Shown here piece by piece: positions 16,201 through 20,831 of a DNA stretch of 25,000 nt. The position numbers were made by a program, and so were the translations under genes. The notes beneath the pieces were generated by a model. The model saw nothing but the letters and a program-made list of their open reading frames with translations. It ran no database searches and was not told the origin of the DNA. The stretch comes from Owenia fusiformis (lineage: Eukaryota > Annelida > Polychaeta > Sabellida > Oweniidae): contig CAIIXF020000215.1 of NCBI GenBank assembly GCA_903813345.2, positions 1 through 25,000 of the forward strand, given 5' to 3'. How positions within the stretch are numbered: position 1 is the first letter of the stretch; every line of letters starts with the position of its first letter.

Positions 16201-18015
16201 ATACAAGAGGCTGTTACTCCAGCATTTGATGACTGGGGGATTTGTGCCAGACATTAGAAACAACTCATGGTAAGTACAATATTAATACGCTAATTTTGTT
16301 AAACAGTAAAGCCTAAACGAGAGCAAGTGTTGTACCTCAAAAAAGTGTTACACATGGGAGGTTTCCACTAATAGAGGATCATTTAACATTAGGGTAATTA
16401 TAAAGGTTCTACACATATTAGCAATTGACTATCTATTAAAATTATGTACAAACTTTGGGACTTAAGAGTTCAAAAACCGAAAAAGGTCAAATTTCGAAAC
16501 TTTTCAAGGTTAAATTTCAACTAGCTTCAAAATGAAAATTTTTTTTTGAAGATCATCTACAAGTCAGGAGTTCATATATGATCTTAACTTTGATATTTAA
16601 TCTTTAGTCATGTTAGTTGACCTTCTAATTGTCAAAAATGCCTACCGGGCCTCCGTAAGATTGCTTGCAATCTTGACATCTACTTATTTTAGTGAGTACT
16701 GTATCTTTCGAATAAATTCAATTTCAGTTTAATTCCAATTAATAATTTTAAAAAATTGAATGTTGAATATACTTTCAATTCAGGAGACAAGCTGGCGATT
16801 GCGTGCTCCAAGGACAAGACGCATTGCAGATGCTTAAGGATGTTCCCTGGACGAAGTTGAAAACGATGAACACCAACCCCTAATTTTTCTTTTCAAAATG
16901 TGAAGTACATAGCATAACTAAGTGTTTCTGTGAGTTTAAGAAAAAGTTAAATATTCAAAAGTGTGTTTTGGGGTGAAAACCTGATTTTTAACATGGGTTT
17001 CAATGAGAAAGTGCCACGCCCACTTTTGTCAAATATTGACACTTTAGAGGCCTCTTGCTCAGAAAAAAGCACACTAACATATGGTTTTTAAAGTTTTAAT
17101 ATTCTTTGTTGCCCGTGAGAATCCCAGAAAACCATTTTTGAGAAAAAGTTAAATACTATTGAATATTTTCCTATCTGACCAGGGAACATCCTTAATGGGA
17201 CAACAGTTAAAAAACAAACTTTCCCAAAGCTGACAATGGCAGATAGGGACGAAAGGGGAAAACTAATTGTGAATGTAAGGATAATCTTATAAGTGTAATT
17301 TAGGCAGCCTTTCTGATGAATAAGCAATACAACAACAATGTGTACTTTATTTATTAAATTTGATTTCAGAATAAAACCTCTACATACAACTGTATTAAAA
17401 CTTCTGACGGAGATACCATCAGAAAGAATGAGGCATTTGTAGCGAATGGAGTAGTAAAGGTATATTAATTGTGAATTCACAAATTCATTGTCAACATTTA
17501 ACACCTTATAAATATACTTTTCAATTAATTATTTACCTCCAAGTGCCTCGAATGCATGGGGGTTGTCTAATCAATTGTCAGGGTTTGAAAATGTCATGCT
17601 CAATTGTTGCGTTTTTTATCGAACCCTTGGGTGGTATATTGTGATCAGTTTTCAATTATAGCAGGAATTAAATCAGTGTGGTGGTATGATATTTAGTAAA
17701 TGCTTGTACTTTAAGGTTTTCATAAGAGGATTGAAGTCCGGTGAGGACGAAACAATTGAGATCCGTGAAGTTATTTCAAGAGGAGTTTCACAAACCTTAG
17801 GAGTGGACAAATTCATCCTCGGGAGAAACGAGAAATTGACCATGCCAAATAACATTAAAAAAATCCACACATTATGCGCATGTGATCTAAATGGATGCAC
17901 AGTTGGGACATTCACTTCAACTACAAAGTTAGAGCAGCAAGAAGTGGAAGTGAAGAATTTGAAAGTGAAACACCGAACCTCCATTATCTACATTAACGAT
18001 TTTAAAGCCATGTAG
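4129..18015 (+). CDS. Plavaka/CACTA-related transposase-like gene, 20 coding exons, broken by a MITE
   Basis: The coding exons are at 4129-4251, 4797-4865, 5267-5317, 5631-5733, 6040-6134, 10776-10907, 11091-11286, 11582-11687, 12050-12185, 12477-12544, 12843-12947, 13071-13167, 13582-13668, 14023-14100, 15045-15164, 15770-15846, 16144-16269, 16784-17274, 17370-17459 and 17716-18015. All introns are GT-AG and all phases agree. The protein has a C2H2 finger (residues 5-27), an acidic tract (70-105), then blocks in the order expected for Plavaka-type DDE transposases: YWPLKS, FLDDMSTNKSRRW (233-245), FFVNVCSVS, ADMAMQSSICSH (313-324), CPKC (333-336), ILHVIHLGVTK (401-411), PKLHALLH (514-521), HGP...FESSHKHIR (529-548) and GRDTA (560-564). 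Family assignment is from recalled motif patterns. Whether it is a mobile autonomous element or a domesticated host gene is open; no flanking terminal repeats were identified. A MITE in exon 18 truncates the product to 622 residues; without it the frame would run 763. Confidence 0.85.
4797..4865 (+). CDS. Transposase-like gene exon 2
   Basis: Twenty-three codons (DIDAVGTGVPPGSIAAETHQ...), acceptor TTGTTGAAAG, donor ATT|GTAAGT. It reads in phase 0 on both sides. No domain; a linker. Confidence 0.7.
5267..5317 (+). CDS. Transposase-like gene exon 3 (acidic)
   Basis: Seventeen codons ending in six Asp from a GAT run, then the donor GAT|GTAAGT. The acceptor is TTATTTCATAG. Phase 0 on both sides. 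It starts the acidic tract. Confidence 0.75.
5631..5733 (+). CDS. Transposase-like gene exon 4 (acidic)
   Basis: Acceptor TATATTTTCCAG. It encodes EFQAIQEFSTDDDEYYDEEE and continues to MDTLE, ending in phase 1 at G|GTAAAT. It is very rich in Asp and Glu. Confidence 0.8.
6040..6134 (+). CDS. Transposase-like gene exon 5
   Basis: Acceptor TTTATTTACAG, phase 1 in, phase 0 out at GTG|GTAGGT. It encodes EQSWTEDNGYWPLKSEGHLM and more. The YWPLKS block corresponds to the 'yyPFks' block that precedes the helical N-terminal part of Plavaka transposases. Confidence 0.8.
6745..6782 (-). mobile_element. Mariner-like terminal sequence remnant
   Basis: Read on the - strand the sequence is ATTACAGGTTGGGCCAAAAA followed by ACTTCCAC. 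This resembles mariner terminal repeats of the TTAGGTTGGNCCAAAAAGT type. No matching opposite end or transposase fragment was found nearby, so it is a solo end or degraded copy. Confidence 0.35.
7069..7322 (+). other. Possible alternative last exon with polyadenylation signal
   Basis: A good acceptor, TTAGCCTTTTGCAG, ends at 7068. Joined to exon 5 (phase 0) it adds 15 codons, ITDIDRHNVPIQEGH, then TGA at 7114-7116. AATAAA follows at 7317-7322 and again at 7333-7338. Use of this exon would give a short protein of about 162 residues with the zinc finger and acidic tract but no catalytic region. It is a hypothesis from splice and polyA signals only. Confidence 0.3.
7382..7666. mobile_element. 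Pogo/Tigger-like MITE remnant
   Basis: After TA at 7380-7381 the sequence reads CAGAAGAACCTGTTTATCTG, followed by repeated motifs of the type CTAATCCAAACACC and CAATCCGAACAC. The right side has TATAGTGAACACC and AGTGTTCACTGTATGTAGG. This layout of subterminal 'GAACAC' repeats is familiar from Tigger/pogo-derived elements. The ends are not perfect inverted repeats, so the right boundary is approximate. Confidence 0.45.
7762..8096. repeat. 22-bp minisatellite, left part
   Basis: About 15 copies of a unit close to TAGAATATTGCAAATCACAA plus two variable bases (period 22). Variants include AACATTGC, TATTTCAAATC and AATGTAAATC. The array stops where the LINE begins and resumes at 10231. Confidence 0.9.
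8103..9878 (+). CDS. LINE ORF2 fragment: reverse transcriptase and C-terminal zinc knuckle
   Basis: The frame is open for 591 codons to TAG at 9876-9878. The first codon at 8103 is TTG, so this is not a true start; the 5' end is truncated. Visible motifs are DKDNHRGITL (residues 2-11, the region before the palm), DIRKAFD (76-82, motif A), HQGGLYSMELY (135-145, motif B, where most LINEs have QGG-x-x-SP-x-L), SYADD (174-178, motif C catalytic aspartates) and FNFHPDKCKV (motif D). Near the C-terminus C-x2-C-x10-H-x4-C (513-530) is the zinc knuckle seen at the end of many LINE proteins. The role is target-primed reverse transcription of the element's RNA. With no stops or frameshifts, the copy looks young. 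Confidence 0.92.
   Translation: MDKDNHRGITLMTTFMKLLERLMINRSRCAPRSELRCNMQAANESQVSCLHTSFLTREAISHGLENGEDVITVAIDIRKAFDTVWHNGLLFKMYNIGINGKLWRLLRLCYNDYKCAVRCNDIKLSAPFSISQGVHQGGLYSMELYGQYMNRLLLNIIQSSKGCSIGDVICTCPSYADDTVIIGYHKKSVQDVLNLMYDYSLQWRFNFHPDKCKVIVFSNRRAQDLKVDLFFGDTKLQTVNSTQHVGLPLSNYNSNKELIDTALSKGRRAMNAYAGTTTHMKNATNPLTASTLYWSVSIPSMTYGMELVALSETDYRALDQGHRSICKKLQGLPVHTPDVAVLPQLGWQTITSTIIIAKLMFLWQLLFLMTGSVYRSIAIKRITMYRHGAKLNRLSPLRDIMELVNRYGITDMVYQILDNGANPSKLTWKRYVRNIVRNCDLDGWRREVNTYKELILYKEVIHNVKPCIWWIIARKDSRFIKRCNLMMRLMVGQGRLRVNTGEWEGIPMRDRFCESCNEEIETLEHFVLKCRLHNRVTLSSILDGIPNISAMSNDMKLRALFGGDQCINESGLKRVSTIIQNMYLARIKVNM
9879..10230 (+). other. LINE 3' UTR and tail
   Basis: Non-coding sequence following the reverse-transcriptase stop. 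It ends TCTCCAATCAATGGAGGGGA and then AATAAATC with TAATAATAATAA. CTCCAATCAATGGAG is a possible small hairpin close to the 3' end, a position where such structures often serve recognition by the reverse transcriptase. Confidence 0.6.
10231..10672. repeat. 22-bp minisatellite, right part
   Basis: About 20 copies of the same unit as 7762-8096 (ATATTGCAAATCACAATATA type). Subfamilies alternate, for example CACAAAGTAGAACATTGC and CACAATACAGAATATTGC. Copies near 10625-10672 are diverged (ATTACCAATCACAATG). Confidence 0.9.
10776..10907 (+). CDS. Transposase-like gene exon 6
   Basis: Forty-four codons, acceptor TTTCTTTTTCCAG, donor CAA|GTAAGC, phase 0 both sides. It begins SDAVMKYIIKMLKKFSTAAE. Together with the end of exon 5 (YSKTHAV) this resembles the helical 'mS...v..ll.ll' segment in Plavaka proteins. 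Confidence 0.85.
11091..11286 (+). CDS. Transposase-like gene exon 7 (first catalytic block)
   Basis: Acceptor CATTTGATTTAG, phase 0 in, phase 1 out at G|GTAAAT. It encodes residues 192-256, including VFLDDMSTNKSRRWSPM (232-248). In fungal relatives the matching block reads roughly FLDD-x-S-G-N-[KR]-S, and one of its Asp residues is a candidate first catalytic acid (inference). Confidence 0.88.
11582..11687 (+). CDS. Transposase-like gene exon 8
   Basis: Phase 1 in, phase 2 out at AG|GTAATT. It encodes AMADNHFFVNVCSVSTEVNA and more. FFVNVCSVST corresponds to the 'yFVrFcStSp.as' block of Plavaka transposases, which follows the first catalytic region after a short loop, as here. Confidence 0.88.
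12050..12185 (+). CDS. Transposase-like gene exon 9 (second catalytic block and CxxC)
   Basis: Phase 2 in, phase 0 out at GAG|GTATGT. FATFVADMAMQSSICSHLG (308-326) matches the 'ADNPM.SEi.sH.G' block, with Asp314 the candidate second catalytic acid. It is followed by FCPKCE (332-337), the C-x2-C motif that follows this block in the family and probably binds a metal. Confidence 0.9.
12477..12544 (+). CDS. Transposase-like gene exon 10
   Basis: Acceptor CTTAATCAAG, phase 0 in, phase 2 out at AA|GTGAGT. It encodes VTKGEVAVGTKRNKEKTVET. Highly basic; it occupies the place of the '.g.prtkee' linker after the CxxC in relatives. Confidence 0.78.
12843..12947 (+). CDS. Transposase-like gene exon 11
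   Basis: Acceptor TGTTATTCAACAG, phase 2 both sides. It begins KIALEKTVTGMKKLQTVTGI and ends LNLSFDPHE. The 'FDPhe' end leads directly into the ILH block of the next exon, as in Plavaka proteins ('fDp..D.PvEiLH'). Confidence 0.85.
13071..13167 (+). CDS. Transposase-like gene exon 12 (ILH block)
   Basis: Acceptor TGTTGTTTCAG, phase 2 in, phase 0 out. NIPTGILHVIHLGVTKQLL (396-414) matches the family's P-[VT]-E-I-L-H-x3-L-G-x2-K block. Glu of the usual P-V-E-I-L-H is Gly here (Gly400). If that Glu is functional in relatives, activity may be affected. Confidence 0.88.
13582..13668 (+). CDS. Transposase-like gene exon 13
   Basis: Twenty-nine codons, acceptor TTGATTTCCAG, donor TTT|GTAAGT, phase 0. 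FVDYLGSRQGKDFKSF resembles the 'y..SliGrdFk.l.Q' block that follows the ILH region in relatives. Confidence 0.85.
14023..14100 (+). CDS. Transposase-like gene exon 14
   Basis: Twenty-six codons, acceptor ACTCTTTGCAG, donor AAG|GTAAGC, phase 0. It begins IQIAPFAAKFSGQPQSIFKA. The preceding exon's end and IQIAPF fit the 'l.Q..pF' junction of the family. Confidence 0.85.
14101..15044 (+). other. Intron 14
   Basis: A 944-base intron. It contains the mariner-type MITE at 14212-14410 and a short ACT run near 14720-14740. The rest is AT-rich and featureless to me. Confidence 0.7.
14212..14410. mobile_element. Mariner-type MITE
   Basis: The left end CAAGGTGTTTCATAA and the reverse complement of the right end, CATGGTGTTTCATAT, agree at 13 of 15 positions. 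TA stands immediately outside both ends (14210-14211 and 14411-14412), the target duplication of the Tc1/mariner superfamily. The 199-bp interior is non-coding. Confidence 0.65.
15045..15164 (+). CDS. Transposase-like gene exon 15
   Basis: Forty codons, acceptor TTTCCACTTTCAG, donor ATG|GTAAAG, phase 0. It ends TPKLHALLHM. PKLH-x3-H (514-521) is a hallmark of the C-terminal half of Plavaka and related transposases. Confidence 0.9.
15165..15769 (+). other. Intron 15
   Basis: AT-rich. It contains a chance open frame (15307-15669, 120 codons) overlapped by open frames on the other strand. No homology motif or repeat was recognised. Confidence 0.6.
15770..15846 (+). CDS. Transposase-like gene exon 16
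   Basis: Acceptor CTTTCCTTTAAAG, phase 0 in, phase 2 out at AG|GTTTGT. It encodes AKDQDQHGPLIMLNEDKFES and SHKHI. HGP...EDKFESSHKHIR matches the 'fGP.....ErfEs.n..iR' block that follows PKLH-x3-H. Confidence 0.9.
15955..16035 (+). repeat. Degenerate tRNA-derived SINE or tRNA pseudogene
   Basis: TGGGCTAGAGTGG near 15961 resembles an internal A box. GAGTTCGAGCTGC near 16018, about 55 bases on, resembles a B box (GGTTCGANTCC). The sequence between (AACACTTCAAGCTAGGCTATGG) has the look of a tRNA-related SINE head. It lies inside intron 16, and no functional cloverleaf is claimed. Confidence 0.35.
16144..16269 (+). CDS. Transposase-like gene exon 17
   Basis: Acceptor TATATACTTTTAG, phase 2 both sides, donor TG|GTAAGT. 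It encodes EGLFKQNNLARGRDTARAQ, then a helical stretch and HLMTGGFVPDI. It matches the 'sN..ApsRDIA......hl.sGG' block near the end of the Plavaka catalytic region. Confidence 0.9.
16270..16783 (+). other. Intron 17
   Basis: About 510 bases, AT-rich, with poly-T and poly-A runs. No recognised repeat or exon. Confidence 0.6.
16784..17274 (+). CDS. Transposase-like gene exon 18, split by a MITE
   Basis: Acceptor ACTTTCAATTCAG, phase 2 in (the split Trp codon TG|G). The exon reads RQAGDCVLQGQDALQML up to TTAA at 16834-16837. There the frame runs into a MITE and ends at TAA, 16881-16883. After the second TTAA (17192-17195) the same frame resumes with GTTVKKQTFPKLTMADRDER and reaches the donor AAT|GTAAGG at 17274 in phase 0. 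Removing the element plus one TTAA (358 bp) leaves 133 bases and continuous coding, so the exon was intact before insertion. Confidence 0.85.
16838..17191. mobile_element. TTAA-target MITE inserted in a coding exon
   Basis: The ends are perfect 13-bp inverted repeats, GGATGTTCCCTGG at 16838-16850 and CCAGGGAACATCC at 17179-17191. They are flanked by TTAA on both sides (16834-16837 and 17192-17195). The 354-bp interior has no long open frame. TTAA duplication points to the piggyBac or Kolobok superfamilies. The ends do not start with CCC as most piggyBac ends do, so Kolobok is perhaps likelier. Perfect ends and duplications suggest a fairly recent insertion. Confidence 0.88.
17370..17459 (+). 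CDS. Transposase-like gene exon 19
   Basis: Thirty codons, acceptor TTTGATTTCAG, donor AAG|GTATAT, phase 0 both sides. It begins NKTSTYNCIKTSDGDTIRKN. Downstream of the MITE stop, so not translated from a simply spliced mRNA, yet still open. Confidence 0.75.
17716..18015 (+). CDS. Transposase-like gene exon 20 (C-terminus, stop)
   Basis: Acceptor TGTACTTTAAG, phase 0, 99 codons, TAG at 18013-18015. Features are LGVDKFILGRNEKLTMPNNI and then a Cys cluster, HTLCACDLNGCTVG. The order '(Y/L)-x-MP ... N-x-Q-H-x-C' at the C-terminus of fungal Plavaka proteins is similar, though weaker than the catalytic blocks. A longer frame starting at 17686 simply reads through the intron. Confidence 0.8.
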   Translation, partial: VFIRGLKSGEDETIEIREVISRGVSQTLGVDKFILGRNEKLTMPNNIKKIHTLCACDLNGCTVGTFTSTTKLEQQEVEVKNLKVKHRTSIIYINDFKAM

Positions 18016-20099
18016 GATAAATATAGGTAGTTCATAAAGCAGCTGATAAACATAAAAGAAGAACAAAACAAGAATAATTTCAGCTTCTTCTGTTCCATGT
18101 ACATCTGTCAATATGTTGGGCCAAGTTAGTTTTCATAGCTTGAGTGTAGTGAGAGAGTGACTTCAAATGGACAATTATTGTTCAGTTTTACTGTGTCTAT
18201 TCAGGTGATCAAGATTACTCTGTCAAAATGATATACTACTGGGTTGATAAAGCAATTCAAAGACAATTATGTACTAATATATGATATTTTGATGAACTTT
18301 ATACTTTATCCAAATAAGTCATTTTCATTTTCCATATGCTAGTATGTAAGCATATATACACATAGTTAAAATTAATACGAAAGTAGAATAAGTACCAACG
18401 TGGCTCTTTCTATTATTCAGCGTGAAGATAATTTTAATTGATTATCAGAGACGTAGACCCTCAACTCTGAACATCAGATCTGTAGCAAGTTAATTTTATA
18501 TGTTGCCTGTCATTTCTAGGTTTAAGTTGTTGCATTATTTCTATTAGTCAGCGTACAAAGTAGTCTAAATGATGCTCAGGGACTTGGGCCCTCAATTCGG
18601 AGCATCGGATTTGTAGCAACTGTTATCCGTTTCTTCATCCGTCAGTTCATATCGTTGCTCTGTGTAAACCCACTACCATACATCTGTACATAGCCTTTCA
18701 TGATGTAATTGATGAATTTTCCAATGTATCTTGAGAACTGAAAATGCATTAACATGTTGTTAATGACAATACTCACTGTGGTTATTCTCTTATATAGCAC
18801 ATATGTTATTGTAATTACAATTAATTATGGCAAGTGTTTTGCAACTTAGCATTATTTAATTACCTATATTTTACAATTTTTTTTATATAATACATATGAA
18901 CGTATACCAATAGGGATCCAACAATGGCTTTTTAATATGCTTCATGTAGGCCTACCACAATTTGAACTAATGATTTAGATAGATTGGCTAATAGCATGAT
19001 ATGTGATGTCTTTTCAAAATGATCTAAAAAGGGAAAAATACTTAAATTAAAACACAGAATGATGAAAAATTCTAGAAATATTTAATAATAACAAATCGTG
19101 ATATATCAGGGATGTAAAATTTGATACACATCAAATATTATTTGCATAATTTGATCAATCATGGGATCCCTATATAGATGTACGTAGAGCATTTATTTGT
19201 TGATTTGATGTGTTATTTTTACGTACCTTATATCATTTGGTGACGTCTTCGGAAGTGAAACATAACACATAACAATAAAAACTTATCTAGAAATAAACAG
19301 CTTAACTTGGCTAAACATTGTCAACGTTTCTCCAACTGGAGATTGTATTAAATTGTAGAGAATACATGATTAGAGAGATTTCATAAGTGAAAGCATAACT
19401 GAGCCTACAGTGTACCTATACGTATGAGTGAATTTAAATTAAGGAACAATAGCTCCTTAAGGATGAATAGAGCTGTTGGACAAATGATGACGTAGAGAGC
19501 AAAAACTTTATATCATAAGTTATGAACAAAAGGGATTTATGAAGACGCAATAAGGGCATAACGAAATCTCTCTAAAATACCCACAGGTGATTACTGATAT
19601 TCCACAGTAATTGTGATGTTCAGAGTACTCTCTTGTTTTTCTGTCCCGGTTGTTCTTGCTAAAACAGCAAAAATGTAAAAATGCATGTGGTTATTAGAAA
19701 GAAACTGTCAATGGAATGCTTTTATAAAGATCTAAACTATGTATATCGTGTATATGTTGTATATAATCTATATTCGGATTTATGTGATTAACAAATACAC
19801 ATCGATTACAATTGATCATTATTATTTTGTTTATTACTGTTTCATATATAAACCGGGTGAAATAATAAAAGTTTTAACATTTCCTAAATAGAATTTTGCA
19901 CTCAGAAAATCTTTTAAAACCCTCTTATCACGAAATAAATTCATTTTCGGGATATAATATTTACCAAAATAAACCAGAGAATCAATCAATAAGCCGTAAT
20001 TTATGAAATTATGAAAGATATTTGGCATTGCTACATTAGTAAAAACAATTCATAGGAGAGAATTCACAAATGATAAGAAGAAAAAATCATAAGTAATTT
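18016..20099. other. 3' flank and intergenic region
   Basis: AT-rich with no convincing exon. It holds a diverged 131-bp tandem duplication (18408-18670). AATAAA-like words occur near 19270-19290 but too far from the stop to assign confidently as the polyadenylation signal. No DEG/ENaC N-terminal exon was recognised here. Confidence 0.6.
18408..18670. repeat. Diverged tandem duplication, period 131 bp
   Basis: TTCTATTATTCAGCGT at 18408 recurs as TTCTATTAGTCAGCGT at 18539. Matching landmarks, all at the same offset, are CCCTCAACTCTGAACATCAG against CCCTCAATTCGGAGCATCGG, and CTGTAGCAA against TTGTAGCAA. There are two old copies with many substitutions. Confidence 0.65.
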
Positions 20100-20345
20100 C
20101 AGTGTCGTTTCGACGTCGTTTCGACACTAATTCGACACTAAATTCGACGTCGTTTTAGCGTCGGATTTCAACGTCGAATCGGCACCGAAATTCGACGTCG
20201 AGTCGACGTCGAAAGTAGCAGGCGCCGAAACGACGTCGAAATTCAGTGTCGATTCGACACCAACATAATTCAGCGTCGAAACAGCGCCGAATCGACGTCG
20301 ATTCGACGTCGAATTTTATCAACGTTGAATCGACGTCGAATTATA
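20100..20345. repeat. CpG-rich GACGTC palindrome island
   Basis: A 246-bp island of TTCGACGTCGAA-like words in CpG-poor surroundings. GACGTC occurs at 20112, 20146, 20194, 20205, 20232, 20294, 20305 and 20332. Related words (AGCGTCG, AGTGTCGATTCGACAC, GGCGCCGAAAC) fill the gaps. Several spacings are 11 or 22 bp. It is not a clean tandem repeat; it looks like a degenerate, self-complementary array. Confidence 0.85.
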
Positions 20346-20706
20346 TTGGCTGTGTAATATGTGAGTATTAAATAAATTCGATTGAGGAAAATGTTCATTG
20401 TGTAGCTAGCCTCTGGAATCAGATGGAAGGAAACTACTGAAAATATATATTGTTAGCCCATAGTAATGAGCACTTTGTGTTGATTTCTCAACTAAATACT
20501 TCGAATGTACAGATACAGTATGTTATACAACATTCATTTTACTCTTGTTGATTGTTGAAAACATATTTTATATTATAATTTTCGTGTAGACATATTTTGT
20601 AATTACTCTCAGCTCATCGTGAACTCCACACCCATCTCTGTCTGCATAGATGCACACTATTTGGTTGATATATCAATTTATTCATTTCTTATTCATTTGT
20701 TTAAAG
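20346..20706. other. Region before the first recognised channel exon
   Basis: AT-rich, with no exon or repeat recognised. It ends with the acceptor of the first recognised channel exon. Confidence 0.6.
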
Positions 20707-20831
20707 GAGCAGTGATCATTGGTTGGTGACTTACAACAAGTATTATGGCAAGTGCTACACCTGGAATAGTGCGATTAACAAACCGAATGGAGAAAGACCC
20801 CTTGTAACAACCAATTTTGGATCCCGTTATG
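20707..20831 (+). CDS. DEG/ENaC channel exon a (start of ectodomain)
   Basis: Acceptor TTCATTTGTTTAAAG; the first base completes a codon from an unseen exon. Encodes SSDHWLVTYNKYYGKCYTWN and continues to NFGSRY. YGKCYTWN is the conserved 'G-N-C-Y-T-F-N' of the family. Ends in phase 1 at G|GTATTT. Confidence 0.9.

Noticed and set aside
16838-17191. The MITE as a newly formed intron
   Set aside because: No GT donor in the right phase exists at the left junction, and the TTAA duplications with inverted ends identify a transposon insertion.
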